Shown here: in pieces, positions 36,201 to 49,104 of the stretch
Numbering within the stretch: position 1 is the stretch's first letter
Layout: each line of letters opens with the position of its first letter
Assembly (NCBI GenBank): GCA_028095005.1
Contig: CM051461.1
Location: forward strand, 41,093,968-41,157,967
Length of the DNA: 64,000 bases
Direction of reading: 5' to 3'
Source of the DNA: Rhynchospora pubera
Lineage: Eukaryota > Streptophyta > Magnoliopsida > Poales > Cyperaceae
Notes under the pieces: generated by a model
The model's database searches: none
What the model was told of the DNA's origin: nothing
The model's input: the letters and a program-made list of their open reading frames with translations, nothing else
Position numbers and translations under genes: made by a program

Positions 36201-36737
36201 CCTCCGATTCAAATTAGCCATGCCTCTTCTAAATTCTATCCCCAAACCAACCCCACATAGAGAAACCCAAGTTTGTCTTCAGGAAAAAAAAAACCCAAAA
36301 AAGGGGAAGAAAAAGACAAAACTCACTTTCCCAAATTCAAAAATTGAAAAAAAAGGAACACACAATTCATCAGAAACTCACATGGCAACTACCGTCGGCA
36401 TAGGCCGGGCAATCGGTTGCGACAACAGATGCTGTTGCACAAGAGTCGGCGGCCTCACATGCGGCAGGTGGTTCTGTTGCGGCACCACCGGCTGTAGTTT
36501 GGGCTGTAGTTGAGGCAGTGGCTTGGGCTGTGGTTGTTGCTGAGGTTGTACATGGATTGTGGTCTGAGGTTGTATCTGAGGAGGTCTGGTCTGAAGTGCT
36601 CTGGAAACGGCGGCAGCGGCAGCCGCCAAAGCGGGGTTTCCGGAATAAGCAGCCGAAGTGAAATCAAGCTGTCGTGCTAGTTTCTTCGGAGGGAAATCAC
36701 CAGCTGGCGCAGCAGCAGATTGGCCTCCTTGCTCCAT
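30234..36737 (-). CDS. TCX5: Tesmin/TSO1-like CXC protein, TCX5/TCX6 type (8 exons)
   Basis: Nuclear DNA-binding regulator of the CXC (CPP, LIN54-like) family; in Arabidopsis TCX5/6 act in DREAM-type complexes that repress cell-cycle-linked genes. Exons on the minus strand: 36737-36382, 35653-35546, 34781-34601, 34055-33711, 32999-32905, 32318-32224, 31769-31368, 30439-30234; the frame closes at 595 aa. It begins MEQGGQS and continues DFPPKKLARQLDF, a start I associate with TCX5/6. Next come Ala-rich and Gln/Pro-rich stretches (about 35-115). CXC1 (about 143-182, CLKLYCECFA), the RNPDAF hinge (194-199) and CXC2 (about 227-266, CLKKYCECFQ) bind DNA through zinc-holding cysteines. SRKRK near 310 is a likely nuclear signal. 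The RPMSPSTLALMCDE and YAEQEKSVL blocks near the C-terminus are conserved. An upstream in-frame ATG at 36998 was rejected because the added sequence is low-complexity leader. Confidence 0.95.
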
Positions 36738-37250
36738 CCAGACAGATCTCGGCCGTGGAACCCCAATCGGGAGGCTGAGATCCACCGGCGAGTGGGACCC
36801 GTGCGAAATTGAGTTAGAGAGGTTAGAGATTCTCCCTTCCCCTCGAGAGATTTTGATTCGCTCGAAGGGAGGTTTTGGGGGAAGAAGAGGGAAAATTAGG
36901 GAAGAGAAACAAGGAAGGGGCTTTGAGGCTTTGTTTGTCTTGCTTTCTCTCTCTCTCTCTCTCTCTTCTATTGCAATCTCCTCTCGATTTTCTCTCAATC
37001 TCTCTCCCTCTCAGCTTTTGAAATCGAATTCATATTCCACGGCCGGATTTCGTTTCGTCGGCGATCCAACGTGCGAGAGGTGCGCGACAGATCCGGCGGC
37101 TGGAATTCATAGACGCCGGGTTGGTGATGTATGCACCGTTGGATCTTTGGGGATAGATAGGGGATCCTTTAAAGTCGCTTTCACAGAGTCCCTTGGTTGA
37201 ACATGGTGTATTGTTTGAATATAAATTATAGAATTGAAAGGTGGGACCCA
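36738..37250 (-). promoter_or_regulatory. 5' leader and promoter region of the TCX5-like gene
   Basis: GC-richer than its surroundings. It contains a CT repeat at 36946-36966 (GA on the gene strand), a common element of plant leaders. An in-frame ORF runs through it from 36998 but reads as leader. No TATA box was fixed. Confidence 0.5.
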
Positions 37251-39399
37251 CTTTTTTAAATTTCCTATTACTGTGCAGTTGTTATCTTGGACCAAGTTCA
37301 TCATACAAATATCACTCCATTTGTTTTGTCCGCTTCGTTTAAGTTTTCTTTCTATTCCCACAAATATATTTTACTCTTTTTCAAAAATTAGTGATGTGGA
37401 GTTATACAATTGGATGAGAAGTAGAAAACCAAAATCCGTCGATATGTTTTGTGTTAGCGTAGAAAGTTGTAAATAGTTAGGTGTATCTTTATGTTGGGAT
37501 TTTTTAATCGGTCCATCTCGCCTCGATCGCTCTTTTGCGTTATCGATTTCAGTGGAAAGTATTTTTGAATGGAGTGTTGGGTCGCGTGATAAGGTGTTAA
37601 AGTACAACGTCAGCCGTTAGATGGTGAGAATTCTCGAATCGGACGGTAGATAGTTAAGTTAGATTTTAGATTATTTATATTAGGAAATAAATTGACTCAC
37701 CCGCGAATATTAGTGGGTTTTTCCCACTTTTCCCTCGTTTTTTAACGGAGTCGGATTATACGCTTTATCGTAAGATCCGAAATTCAAATCAAACGCTGCT
37801 ACTTAGACACGTCGTTTCAAATTTTTGCACAGATCGCTGATGTGATGTGCATAAAATTAGTTAGCTGTGTAAAAATATCTGATAATAAATTATTTTATTT
37901 TTATTGCTTAATGAAGTCGTTAACATGCTGAGGATGAACTTTAAATTTTTGGGCTGAGGAACAAAAGTATATAATGGTCAGAGTGCAGTAATTTGTGGCG
38001 CTAAGCGACAAAATATATTTATGACATTACATTTATTATTTTGATCCTACCACCATAAGCTGGTAGGAATTATTTTAAAAATATAAGGAAATAACTTCTT
38101 TTTTTTTTAATGTAACGAAATAACTACTAAACCAACAATGGCATACAATTCTTCAAGGAAAAAAATCCCATTTGAAAAATAAATAAATGGCCTCATGAGC
38201 ATAATTATGCATTTTTAAATTAAATACCTCGTTAATGTCCTTAAATGCATGCTGCCTATATATGGAGATGGAGGTAAATAAAAAGGGGAAAAAAGGAGCA
38301 CGCCCTGCTAATTGGTCAAGTCAAGTCTTGTTTGATGCTAATTTCTCAGTGGGTGCTAAAATAAGGAAAAAGAATCCCATGTTTTTAGGGAAAAAATTTT
38401 TTTAAATCTTGGCAGAATTATTTTCAGAAAAAAAATATTAACAAGGAAGTATACATGTTACAAATTTAGCATGATATTTAATGCTTCTGTCAGTTATTGA
38501 GTCTGTAGTCTAGACTGAGAATTACACCAGACTTGTGTCTTAATTTTGCGTTTAAGTACACCATAAAATTCTAAAAGACGTTGAAATCATATCAAAAACT
38601 TCAATTAATTTTTATTTACGCACCGCAAATGCATTTTGCAATAGTCATTTTATTTCATGTTACATTTAATTATATGATATAACAACTCATTTTTCAAACA
38701 TCTTTGTATGAGCCCAGATACAAATACTAATTGCATCCCCTAATTATTTGAATTTTCAAAAAAAAAAAAGAGATAGATTGAGTGACGCTAAATACAATTT
38801 CATAATTAATTTTCTTTTGTAGTCGATACATAAATTCCATCTTGGCAATTTTTATAAGTAAATGCACTGTATGGATAACTCTTAGTGTGAAACGGTCTAT
38901 TAATTTTTTTTTCAGGTGGCATTTTTGTCCGCAAGATGCAATAATGCCAATGACGTTACTATCTCTTTTTTCACATATTTTCTCTTTGTAAGATATAGAG
39001 AAAGTACAAGGAATCTATGGACTAAAGTGGAAGCTCGCTTGACCAGCAAAAGGGAAGTTCATGTTCCACTCGTTCATTTCAAAATGTATTGTCCGTAGCT
39101 TCTTGCTATTCCTGTCAGCAATGTTAATCTAAAACATATGAAATAATTAATTATTTTGAACTTAACTTGTAATTTATTTTATAAAGTGAGATTTTATGAA
39201 TAACGAGTTATTTTGATAGATTTGACAACTGTTAAAACTTAAACCCAATTTACAATTTTGAAATCCAATCTTTGAGATGTCATTTGTATGCACGTCATTT
39301 ACCGATTTACATGAAAATTAACGATATGCAAATTTTACTATTCATCAAATGGATTGAAAATCGTACCGATCACTTTCTTATTAATCCCTTTATGAAATA
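37251..39399. other. Intergenic region, nothing recognised
   Basis: AT-rich apart from the TCX5 promoter side. Short frames occur (37234-37476, 38916-39098) with no motif. No bounded element was identified. Confidence 0.5.
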
Positions 39400-39965
39400 T
39401 ACCTCAACTATACAAACCGTGAATTTCTTTAATAAACATAATCTAAAAGTTATATTTAATAATAAAATAATAAATATATTAAATAAATAATTTAACAATG
39501 AACATCCAGACGCGTCACTAGTAGGGCGCACCGGCAGCCATGCCAAAGGGAGTGGCGCACTTGACTATATAGTACAATTCTGTCAGTTTTTAGAGTTTGG
39601 AAAAAATTTGAAATTTCTAGACGCACCAAGTGCATTATAGTTTTGAAAAAAAATTACTATTTAAAAAATTTCTGAACGCGCCACTCCCTTTGGCATCCAA
39701 ATTACTATTTTACTTTTATAAAATAATTACTATTTTAAAAATAAAATTTTTTCAGTTGAAAGTGGCGCGTTAATATTTTATAAATAAAAAAATAATTTTA
39801 TTATTTAAAAAAAATCCGGCACGCAAATGGGAGTGGGCACGGCTGCAAGTGCGCTAGTCACCGTGGCGCATCTGGATATTTATTCTTAAAATTATTTAAT
39901 TTATATGTTTATCATTAAATATAATATTTAGATTATGTTTATTAGAAAATCACGAATGTTTGTAG
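39400..39965. mobile_element. Nested inverted-repeat element
   Basis: Outer arms: AATAAACATAATCTAAA at about 39431 has its reverse complement at about 39926-39942. Inner boundary: ATCCAGACGCGTCACTAG (39505-39522) pairs with CTAGTCACCGTGGCGCATCTGGAT (39854-39877). Deeper still, CCAAAGGGAGTGGCGC (39543-39558) pairs with GCGCCACTCCCTTTGG (39677-39692). The core is notably GC-rich against its AT-rich setting and non-coding. A foldback or MITE-in-element arrangement fits; no clean target-site duplication was found. Confidence 0.6.
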
Positions 39966-40486
39966 ACGATCGATCTATAAAAATGACAATATATCCGGTT
40001 AGTATTTTTTAGTTAAACAAAAAATTGTCTTGATTTGAAAAGGTGGCATTGTTTAAGATCCTAACCACAACTTTTTCATTAACAAATCATATTAGACAAA
40101 TTGCTTGCTCTTAAGAATTATATACTGATATCAAAAGAACTTGTCCTGAAATTTTGATCTGTTGTCATATTATGCACCGACCAAGATTAGTGTCTAACAA
40201 TGAGAAATGATCCCTTGTAACCACCTTACTCCATCCGTACCGGTAATGGGACGGAGAACATGAATGCTCATTATTCGATTAATTAAAGATAGCTTAATTA
40301 ATAATAAGTAAAGAAAATAATAGCATTACTTACTTCCGCATACTTTTCCATTCAAATATTCAATAGATTTGTTAAGTTGCGTGCATGAGAAATGCTAGGT
40401 ATTGTTTGCAAACATATAAATACATTCCGAATAAAGAAAAAATTAAAGAATTCCTTCCAATGATGGTCAAAATTCTTTGTTTCATA
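39966..40486. other. Intergenic, nothing recognised
   Basis: No gene, repeat or bounded element seen. Confidence 0.5.
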
Positions 40487-40642
40487 GGGTGCGTTTGGAT
40501 ATGTGTGGGAAGAAGGGAAGAAGGGAAGAAGTGGGAAGAAGTATTGGGAAGTGTGTAACTTTGTGAAGAATTTGGATTGTTTATAATTTTTTTTTTCTTC
40601 TTCCTTCTTCTTCTTCTTTCTTCCAACGATCCAAACGCACCC
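40487..40642. mobile_element. Tourist-like MITE, GGTGCGTTTGGAT family, copy 3
   Basis: 156 bp with the clearest ends of the family, GGGTGCGTTTGGAT and ATCCAAACGCACCC, flanked by ATA on each side. Inverted relative to copies at 15788 and 16248, with AG-rich then TC-rich halves. Confidence 0.8.
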
Positions 40643-40684
40643 ATAGTTCATACCTAACTCGCAAGGACTTCAGATTGGCTAGGG

Positions 40685-40754
40685 AACACTTGGCGGTACA
40701 TTACTTGATAGCCACTATCAAGTTTTATCTAAAAAAAAACACTTGGCGGTACAT
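40685..40754 (+). mobile_element. Very short poly(A) retroposon with 17-bp duplication
   Basis: AACACTTGGCGGTACAT occurs at 40685-40701 and 40738-40754. Between them are only 36 bp: a TTGATAG-CCA-CTATCAAG hairpin, TTTTATCT and a run of A. This is the pattern of a LINE or SINE copy truncated almost to its tail. Confidence 0.75.
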
Positions 40755-43479
40755 GTTCAAAATTTTAATTAATTTATTTGCAGATTAGTTAGCACTTCAG
40801 TGTTCTCGATCGCCAAGAGAATTAACCCAGAACTAGGTCGCTAATAAGAGAAACACATGCTCTTTTAAAATATGATGAAGTTTCCTATGTTGATTGTCCT
40901 AAATACCAACATTTTGTTATTAAATTATTTTTTTTAATTTAAAATTTATACGTTAAATTCAAACCATTGATCTTATTTAGTTTAACGAGCGATTCATTTT
41001 CATATAAGTTTTATAAAATTTGAAATTTATTTCATACTCGATCAAGAGAAAGAAAACAAACAAACTTTGTGAACTATGATAGATTCTTTATAATACGTTC
41101 ATATTTTAACCTTTGATAGAGTATCAAATAAACTCTAAAATTTATAAAAACTTATATAAGACCACATCAATAATTAAATTAAATAAGTCAACGATTTGGA
41201 TTTAATGTTTAAATTTTATAAATTAACTAAATAGCAAAATATTGACATTCGGAGGCAAACAAAATGTTGGTAGTGGAACTTTCCTTTTTAATATATATGT
41301 TCTTGTAAGTTCATTTAATTAACTAAGTCGTCAATTTAATTATTTTCGATTGTGACTTATTTACATCTGAACGGACACTTAAAAACATATTAAAAAGTAT
41401 AAAAGTCCATTTATTTTTCCTTAACAGTTTTATTGCATAGATAAACACTTTAATGCAGCTCAATTAATAAATTTAATATAATATGAGCGACATCCATTGA
41501 AAATTACATTTTATATTAATTTGTACAATTGAAATTTAAGTATTACATAAATTGCATTTTATATTAGCTGTGAATAGAGGTATAAATCAGCATTGTAGTT
41601 ACAACTTAAAAAAATTCCTTAACAGTTAATTGTAAACTTCTATCTAGTTTTTTTTGTTTATAAAATGCAATTTAAATATACACCATGAAATATTTTATTA
41701 TTATTTTCCGATTGTTGATTCAGTGACTTAATAACTTAATGGAATAATACTAACAACCGACATTATAAACTTATCTTTGTTCAGGCGATCATTTAGCACA
41801 CCTCATATAAAAATATTAACATCAACACGTAACTCTGCAGATTTTAAACTTGCATGACCCATGGGCGGCTTGAAAGAACATCAGAAAAAATGTTAGTACA
41901 TGTTAACCTCACACTGTGGGGATAGTCCGAGAATACTTTGCAACTCAAAAAATTGAGGAGACATCATCCGTAGGCCTAACTATTTAGAAATTTTATTTCA
42001 TGTTTAGATTCTTTTTGTGTTTGGGTTTTATATTATATTATTATTGTATAAATATTACTTAATTTTATGCCTCTAGAGCCGAAAACTTTTTTTCTCTCTC
42101 TCTCTCTTTATTCAGATAAAAAAATAATTAGTATATGTCAACTTCAGAGAAAATTTTTTCTTCTCATTACTGACATGCTCTAAAACCTCTAACAATGTTT
42201 TTTTTTTTCCTTTTTAAATTTTCAAGTCGAATCATCTTGAATTCATGAAAGTTTTCAATGAAGCGATTCCAATGGCCTCTGGTAACTGTCAAGTCCATTA
42301 GCCATGTGAGACAAACATTCCATATTTCCATATAAGCAACAGCACTACGCGTACGAATATCTATTCTTATCATACAATACATCATGTGCTCAGCGCCTCA
42401 GCCCCAATGCTCGAGGTCCTTTTTAAATTTTCATGAATATTCCTACTAAAACATGTTTTCTAATTTTTGTTATAGTACATGTTAATTTTTAGAAAATCAA
42501 TGCACAAAATTACATTCTTATCTAATTTATCAAAGAGTGATACAATCCAAAGTTAACCAGTATAATGTATTTTTCTAATAAACTAGTCCTAAGTTAAGGA
42601 TAACTTGGTCCAAAATAGGAAAAAAATAATTGATCTGTTGGCAATAAGGAGGAACTTCCACGAAGTCTCTAAAGTCGTAATAATCTAAACAAAAGTTGCA
42701 ACTTGCTGCATGGGATCTGCAATCACACATCAAATTCAAATGATGGTGTTTATTAGCTTTGTTGAACAAATCAATGAAAATCAAATCATTCTTCCAGTTC
42801 CAGGAGGTGCATTCATTCATTACCAAATTATCATTAAAACGTTCCTAAAAAAAATTAGTATTAAAACAATATTCAGTCTTTACCAAATTATGATGTGGAT
42901 TTATTAAACTATATGCAATTACACACTCTTTGAAATTCTTCATGAATTATAATATTTTTCTTGCACATCAGCAGTATTGTATCGGTAGAAAGTGACTTCA
43001 ATATCAGAACCTTCTCTCTTGTGTACTATTGGACTATCGGTATTAAATTTTTGACACACCACAAAACAAGCCAAACCTTAAAAAGTTATGGCACCCAGAC
43101 AGCCAGATGGAATGGTACACCTTTAGCTTTTGAGAAAGTTCATGTCAGGTCCCCAACCTATATGATTCTTTCAAAAGCATAAACTGTTAAAAAAAAGGGC
43201 AAATTGCGATCATCTTAATTAGTTAAATTTCAAGCCTAGATGTTTAAGTCAAGACCTCTATTACAAAATTTCTTCTAGCTCTTCTTTCAGACCACTTCAA
43301 ATTTTCAGAAAAAAGGGGTTAACTAGAGTACCCTTTACAAGCCAATTCCTATTTTGTACATGAGCAGCAGCACTAGCTCAGCTGCAACACAATCCAAACT
43401 GCAAACAACCTATCAAAATCACACCGAAGGAGAAATGGAGTGAATCTCCTATAAGTGCTGAATGGAAAGAGAACTCAAA
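40755..43479. other. Intergenic region between foldback/MITE cluster and CASPL5A
   Basis: AT-rich throughout with a few short motif-less frames. The last 150-200 bp before 43480 are probably the CASPL5A 3' UTR on the minus strand. Confidence 0.5.
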
Positions 43480-46089
43480 TCATCGGGAAGCGAGGGACCA
43501 GAAGTTGAGGAGGAAGGAAGGGGAGACAGCAAACCAGCTGATGAAAGCCATGGCTGTGGCAGTCTCAAAGCTGGCACAGTGGTTCTCAGCACAGATGTTA
43601 AGATCATTTCCTATTAGCACTGTTATCCCTGCAGATGCGCAGGCGGCTGCAAACGTCAGTGTAGATGTTATCTGTGATGGCCAACAGAAATAAGAAAAAA
43701 ACAATTAGCATTTGTTACCTTGGTTAATAAGCATGAATTTGTCTATACATACTGCCTACGGGCTTCTCCTCAAAAAAAAAAAAAAAAAAATTGTCTACAC
43801 ATACTAATTAAGAAAAAACGATTTAAGTGAGAATGCAAGAGTTATGCAAATTATACATGATATTTTGGCAATATTTATAAATGGTAACCAAGATTCCTAC
43901 CCTTCTGCTCCCTTTTAGATGTGACATCGATCTATGTCGACAAGTTGAAATGGGCAACACAAAGGATAGTCCATGCAAAAAGAAATGTCATTTTGGTGAA
44001 AAGAGTTGCTGAATGAATAGTCTCACCTTAAATACAAAAGGAAAGTCAACTATTATGTCACATGCTCAGTTTAGGATGTATTATTTTTGCCACAATTATA
44101 ATATAAATTATCTGTTGGGTTGTACAAGTTTTTATCACATGATGGGGCAACATATATTAGCACTAACTTATATCAGGTCCATATAGGCAGATTTGGAGAA
44201 AAAACAGCCTCATTTAGTTAATGCAAGATTTTGGGACCATTGTGAAGTGCTTCATTCATACATGCGCAGGAACACATGCAGCTAAAGGGGAAGGGCATAT
44301 ATATATTGGCAAACCCACCCATTTTCAGCATACATTAAATGCAATCCATCTTTATACCTGACACTTTTTGGTATTTTCCAAATTGCAGCCTATTATTCGA
44401 ATTATAATTAAGCTAAAGGTGACTAAATGGCCACTAACCTTTTTCTTTTTATCTAAAGTTATGCACTTATGCTAATTTATGTACCTATAGTTCTTCCAAC
44501 AAAAAAAGGTTGGGAAGCATCGCAACAATTTATTAGGAAATGCAGATTTCAACTAAATGGTAACATGATACACGGAATCACAAATCACAGCTTGAGGAAA
44601 ACTCATAAGATGTAGGGTCAAATTTATCAAAACTCAAAACTGAACTACAAGGCACCTTTAGTCGGATAAACTCAACAGCCACACAATGGGGCAACAAGTT
44701 TTGAATTCTAGTCAACATTGCATTTGTTTACTTTATGCTACATAACTGTTCACTGTAAAAGACAAGAAACAAAGAATTACCCCATCTCCGATGGTAAATA
44801 GAGAGAGAATACGGGTATTTCGAAGACAACGTTTCACAAGAAGTGCATAGATGTCAACAACTGCCAACGAGAAGCTCCATATGCTTTGCAGTATCACTGC
44901 TGCAACCAGGTAACTGCAAATTATTACAAACAACATGTTAGAAGTTATAGTACTAGTGATTTCCTTTTGCAAACAAAAGCACAATATTTTATGTTATTGA
45001 GGTGACTGCCCTGAGTGTATAATTTTAACCCAGAAAAATTAATTCAAAAGCAGTTAACCAAAGATGAAAATCCACATAACATCTTACAAACTTGATTTAT
45101 TTATTACAATATAAGCTTGGAAACATTAGCTCCATCATTGTAAGAAAGATGCCATTGTTTATTATCTTTCCATATCCATAAACTAATTGATGGAGTTATC
45201 AGCAACAAACTGAGAACTGGGCAGCTTCCAAACATGAAAAATGTTGGGTGTTGCTGGCAACACAAAATAGCACTGGAGTACCTTGGAAAAGAGAACAACA
45301 ATAACCAACAACCATACTGACCTAAGCTTATAAAGCAACAACTTAATTTGCTTTGACATGCAATGTTTCTTTTCTTTTCTTATTTTCACCACTTTTCTGA
45401 AATAAATAGAGAAAGTAACTATAGTTCAGCATGGAATCAGGATAGTATGGAAGCAGGATTTGCCACTTTTCTGACTGGCATGGTAGAAAAACAGGATTTT
45501 CCAAACCATATTAACCAGGACTGAAACTATTATGATACCAGACTAAGCAAGTTCAGTAATTTTAAAGTTGATTGTTAAAACAGTTCAATTAACCAAGAAG
45601 TTGGCAACACTTGACTAGGCAAACAAAGAGCATGCCATATAGCCCATATCAAACCAGTGTATCACTTCACATTACTAACCATCTAAATGGTACAGATATC
45701 CAGCACAGACAAAAATTAGAAGACATGACATAGGTGCTGCATAAAACCCCATCAATCACAGTAAAAAACAAAACTATTATGTCCGCAAAAGGCACACAGC
45801 CTTTTCTGCACAAGAAGTTACCCAAATAAACTACCTCAATTCATTTCACTGACAACCAGTCAACTAACTAATTCCCTCTCAATATCACATGTCAGCCAAA
45901 AAAAGAAAAAAGAAAAAAACCATAACTCAATACACCAAATCAAGAGGACAAATTCTACTGTTGAGGAGAAAGGAACTGAGATCCTCGGCCTCACAATATA
46001 AAATTTACATTGACACTATCAAATAATTCACACTCCAAAAGCATAGATGTAGTTCCTCTGCTCTCGGAGTAAATCAAAACACCCAATTT

Positions 46090-46132
<43 letters not shown>

Positions 46133-46346
46133 ACCAGAAGGCAGTGACGGAGGCGAAATCGGAGGTGGAGGCCATGACGGCGAGAGCGGAGACGGCGAAG
46201 ACGAACTGAGCGAGGCGGAGGAGGAGGCCGCCGCGGGTGCCAGGCATGCCAGGGAGGTCCTTCATGCGCACTCCCTGTGGGTTCTCCGCCGCGTCGGTCA
46301 TCGGCGGCGCCTCCACTGGATGCACTGCCGGACGACTCGAGAACAT
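43480..46346 (-). CDS. CASPL5A1: CASP-like membrane protein, CASPL5A type (3 exons)
   Basis: Four-helix membrane protein of the CASP-like (DUF588/MARVEL-related) family; true CASPs scaffold the Casparian strip, but functions of the CASPL5 group are poorly known. Exons on the minus strand: 46346-46135, 44913-44781, 43671-43480, GT-AG, 178 aa, the usual length. The N-terminal VHPVEAPP, ENPQGVRMKDLPGMPGT and C-terminal FNFWSLASR-like end (here LLNFWSLASR) match the CASPL5A group. Helices lie at about 41-60 (with conserved Arg44), 72-96, 116-136 and 155-175. The loop between helices 3 and 4 has GNDLNICAENHC with a Cys pair. A GA microsatellite starts a few bases after the exon 1 donor, and a tiny retroposon lies in intron 2. 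Family is clear; physiological role is not inferable. Confidence 0.94.
43739..43805 (+). mobile_element. Very short poly(A) retroposon in CASPL5A intron 2
   Basis: TTGTCTATACATACT (43739-43753) is repeated with one mismatch at 43791-43805. The 37 bp between them are GCCTACGGGCTTCTCCTC plus a run of 19 A. Structure matches a LINE/SINE insertion truncated to its tail; the gene is on the other strand. Confidence 0.75.
46091..46129. repeat. GA microsatellite beside the CASPL5A exon 1 splice donor
   Basis: About 19 GA units on the plus strand (CT on the gene strand), starting only about 5 bases into intron 1 from the donor at 46134-46133. Such tracts vary in length and might influence splicing; that is inference. 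Confidence 0.85.
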
Positions 46347-49104
46347 CTTTTTTTCTTCTTTATCTCCTTCTTCAGCTCAGATCTCTCTTTGATTGGAAGA
46401 GGAAGTGAAGCAAGGAGAGAAATAGGAATAATTCAGTCTAAAAAGTAGAAAGTTGGGAGTAAATAAGGAATTAAGTTGACTAATTTAATGGGTTTTTTGT
46501 TTGCTCACGAACCTGACTGAATTGGGGAAAGAAAGGAAAGAGGAAGAAAAGTAGCAGACGGGTCACTAATCCACTGATCCGCTTTTTTTTTTTTCCCTAA
46601 CTTAGGTTTGACACTTTTTATTCTCTTTTATTATTAGGTTATGTTTTATTATTATATGATATATAATATAATTTAATTATTATAATTTCCTATGGTTAAG
46701 TGGTGGGCCAGGAGCCCATCATCGTGGGACCAGTATTCTAGTGCCAACTTTCGATCCAAACCGTCCGATCTAATTTTGACGGTTAAATTTTTTCAAACTT
46801 ATCAATCTGGTATTAATCACGGGCCGTCCATAATTGATCAGACAGTAGGAATCGAAGGTTAGTACTGCAGAGGATGTGATTCCATCATAGTGAGCTGAAT
46901 TATATTACAAAAAGTAGGGAAAAAAATTCAGCTTGAATTAATGGATTTAGATCATCAACCGTGTGATATAGGTGCAGAATGGAATCTAACGGTTTTAAAA
47001 AAATATAAAGTTGTTGAAATTTGTTTGAACTTTGAAGAAACTGCCATTGCTGAGTCAGGTTTAGTTAATTGTCAGTCCATCTCCAGTCATGTGCTAATGA
47101 ATCCAAATCTTCTCTAACAATATATCTCAACGTTGCTTTTTCTTACTAGCAGCCAAAGTTCTCCTGAATAATTCAACTTGATAAGGTTTAGTCATATTAT
47201 TGATGGTATAACTCAATTACCAGTCCCCAAATAGAACATGAAATCGCATTTTTATGTTTGTTTGGATTAAAATTTAACAAGATGAAAAATTAAGATTATA
47301 TTTATTGATCCCTTTTTCTATTTACATGGCTTGTAATCCAAATGTGTATAAAAAGACAAAACTCTTTTTAATAAAAAATCAGAGTGTCTATGTTTGGATA
47401 AATACAAGATGAGCAGTTGTAGGTATGCTTTCATGCTAATTTGAGCATTGACACTATCTGGGGGGTTTTTAGTTGGTGATATGAAACATATCCCTTCTAA
47501 AGAAAAATGGTTTCTACTTTTCTTTCCAAACCCCATCTTGTTCTATTATTATAAGTTTTTTTAACCATACTTCAGTTGATTTTATTCCTTTGCTTTTTGA
47601 AGGAATATTATCATGCATCTAATTCTAATCAGCTGCAACGTCCAGCAGAATTGAACTAAAATATTATCGCACGCGGGTTTGGTTTGCAATTTTATCTGTA
47701 TATAAATTTTATATTTTGAAAACCTTCGTCGTTTTTATTCACAGTATTTTTCTTTCCTTACGATTCTAATGTTGGAAGATTTCCCATTAATGTTATACTT
47801 TATATCGTATTTGGGCTAGAATAAGTTTTGAGTAACTAGAAGATGAAAATTATTTCATATGAATATGATAGTAATTTCTTATCTTTTTAATTTGCACCAC
47901 CAAACTTTGGACCATCTAAAATTATGTTGTGTACCTACTTGAAGCAGGACAAAGAAAGCATAACCGAAAAAAAAAATGATATGTTCGTTATTTATTTGAT
48001 CAGAAATTCAGAATGGCTTAAGACCATCCTTTGTAAATATAAATACAGAGTTCAAACTTTCTAAATTTTAAATGATATTTTTACACTACCTACCGGATTG
48101 AAATTTCCGAGACCTTTCCTCAGATTAAAAGATAAAATTTCCATACAACTTTTTGTTAAGATTAAGGCTAGTTCAAAAACTAGAGACTAAACAAATGCGA
48201 ACTCTTTGGTGCTGCATCTGATTACATGAAATCTGATTACTTGTGACTAAAAAGGTCATAATAGTTTTGGCCTTTTTTAGGGAACTGAACCATTAATCTT
48301 TTATGTAAGAAAGTAGACTAGCTAGGATGATGTATTGATGTGTTTTAGTTCTAAAATAAACATTACTATTAACATTGTAAAATCAAACTGTTTTATTATG
48401 ATGAATTTGTCAAAGAACAAATACTCAATAAAACGATTCATTATCAATTTATCATTACATATTATTGAAAATGTGACTGGTTATCCGCTCTTTCTCCTGT
48501 TGAAATACACACACTCGACACACCCCTTATATGATCTGTCTGAATCCGATTCTTTCTTCCTTTAGTCATAGCATATATGCAATTCCATGCTTGACAGTAG
48601 TTGATAGTGAAGTATCATTCCTTACCAGCTTTTTTTGAATTGTGATTGATAGAGAGGGGTAGGTCCCCTTATATCACTAGGAATTGCCATGCAGTGTCTA
48701 TGCAACCGTTTCTTCACTAATTTGTAGCGTTTTATATAATTTAACTACATTCTATGTCATGTATCCACTATAATTTAGTTAGGACTCTCAATGACCGCCA
48801 AAGCTTTTAGAATTTGTAACTCAATTTATGCAACATGAGCAGAATTAAATGATTAATCCCAGTGTTGTAACACTCATTCACTGAATCCTTTCAAAAGGAA
48901 AAAGAAGACAACAGCATTCATTAGTTAAATTAAATTGATACATGTATTTTAATCCACTACAATAATTACGAAATAAAATTATGAAAGGCTGAAACCAATC
49001 TGAGTATAAGAGAACCAGAAGTTCCAGATGAGTAAATATATGCTAACATATATATAACCAAACATAGTACAAGCTAACAATCCTTCTGTATCTTCCAAGT
49101 CCTC
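46347..49104. other. Intergenic region between CASPL5A and the ROP gene
   Basis: The first 150-300 bp are the CASPL5A promoter/leader side. A patch at 46725-46880 contains CGTCCGATC and GACGGTTAAA words seen in plant dispersed repeats; no boundaries found. The rest is AT-rich with short motif-less frames. Confidence 0.5.

Noticed and set aside
36738..36998. Upstream in-frame extension of the TCX5-like protein from an ATG at 36998
   Set aside because: The added 87 residues are low-complexity (translated CT/GA tract) while MEQGGQS at 36737 begins the conserved N-terminus.
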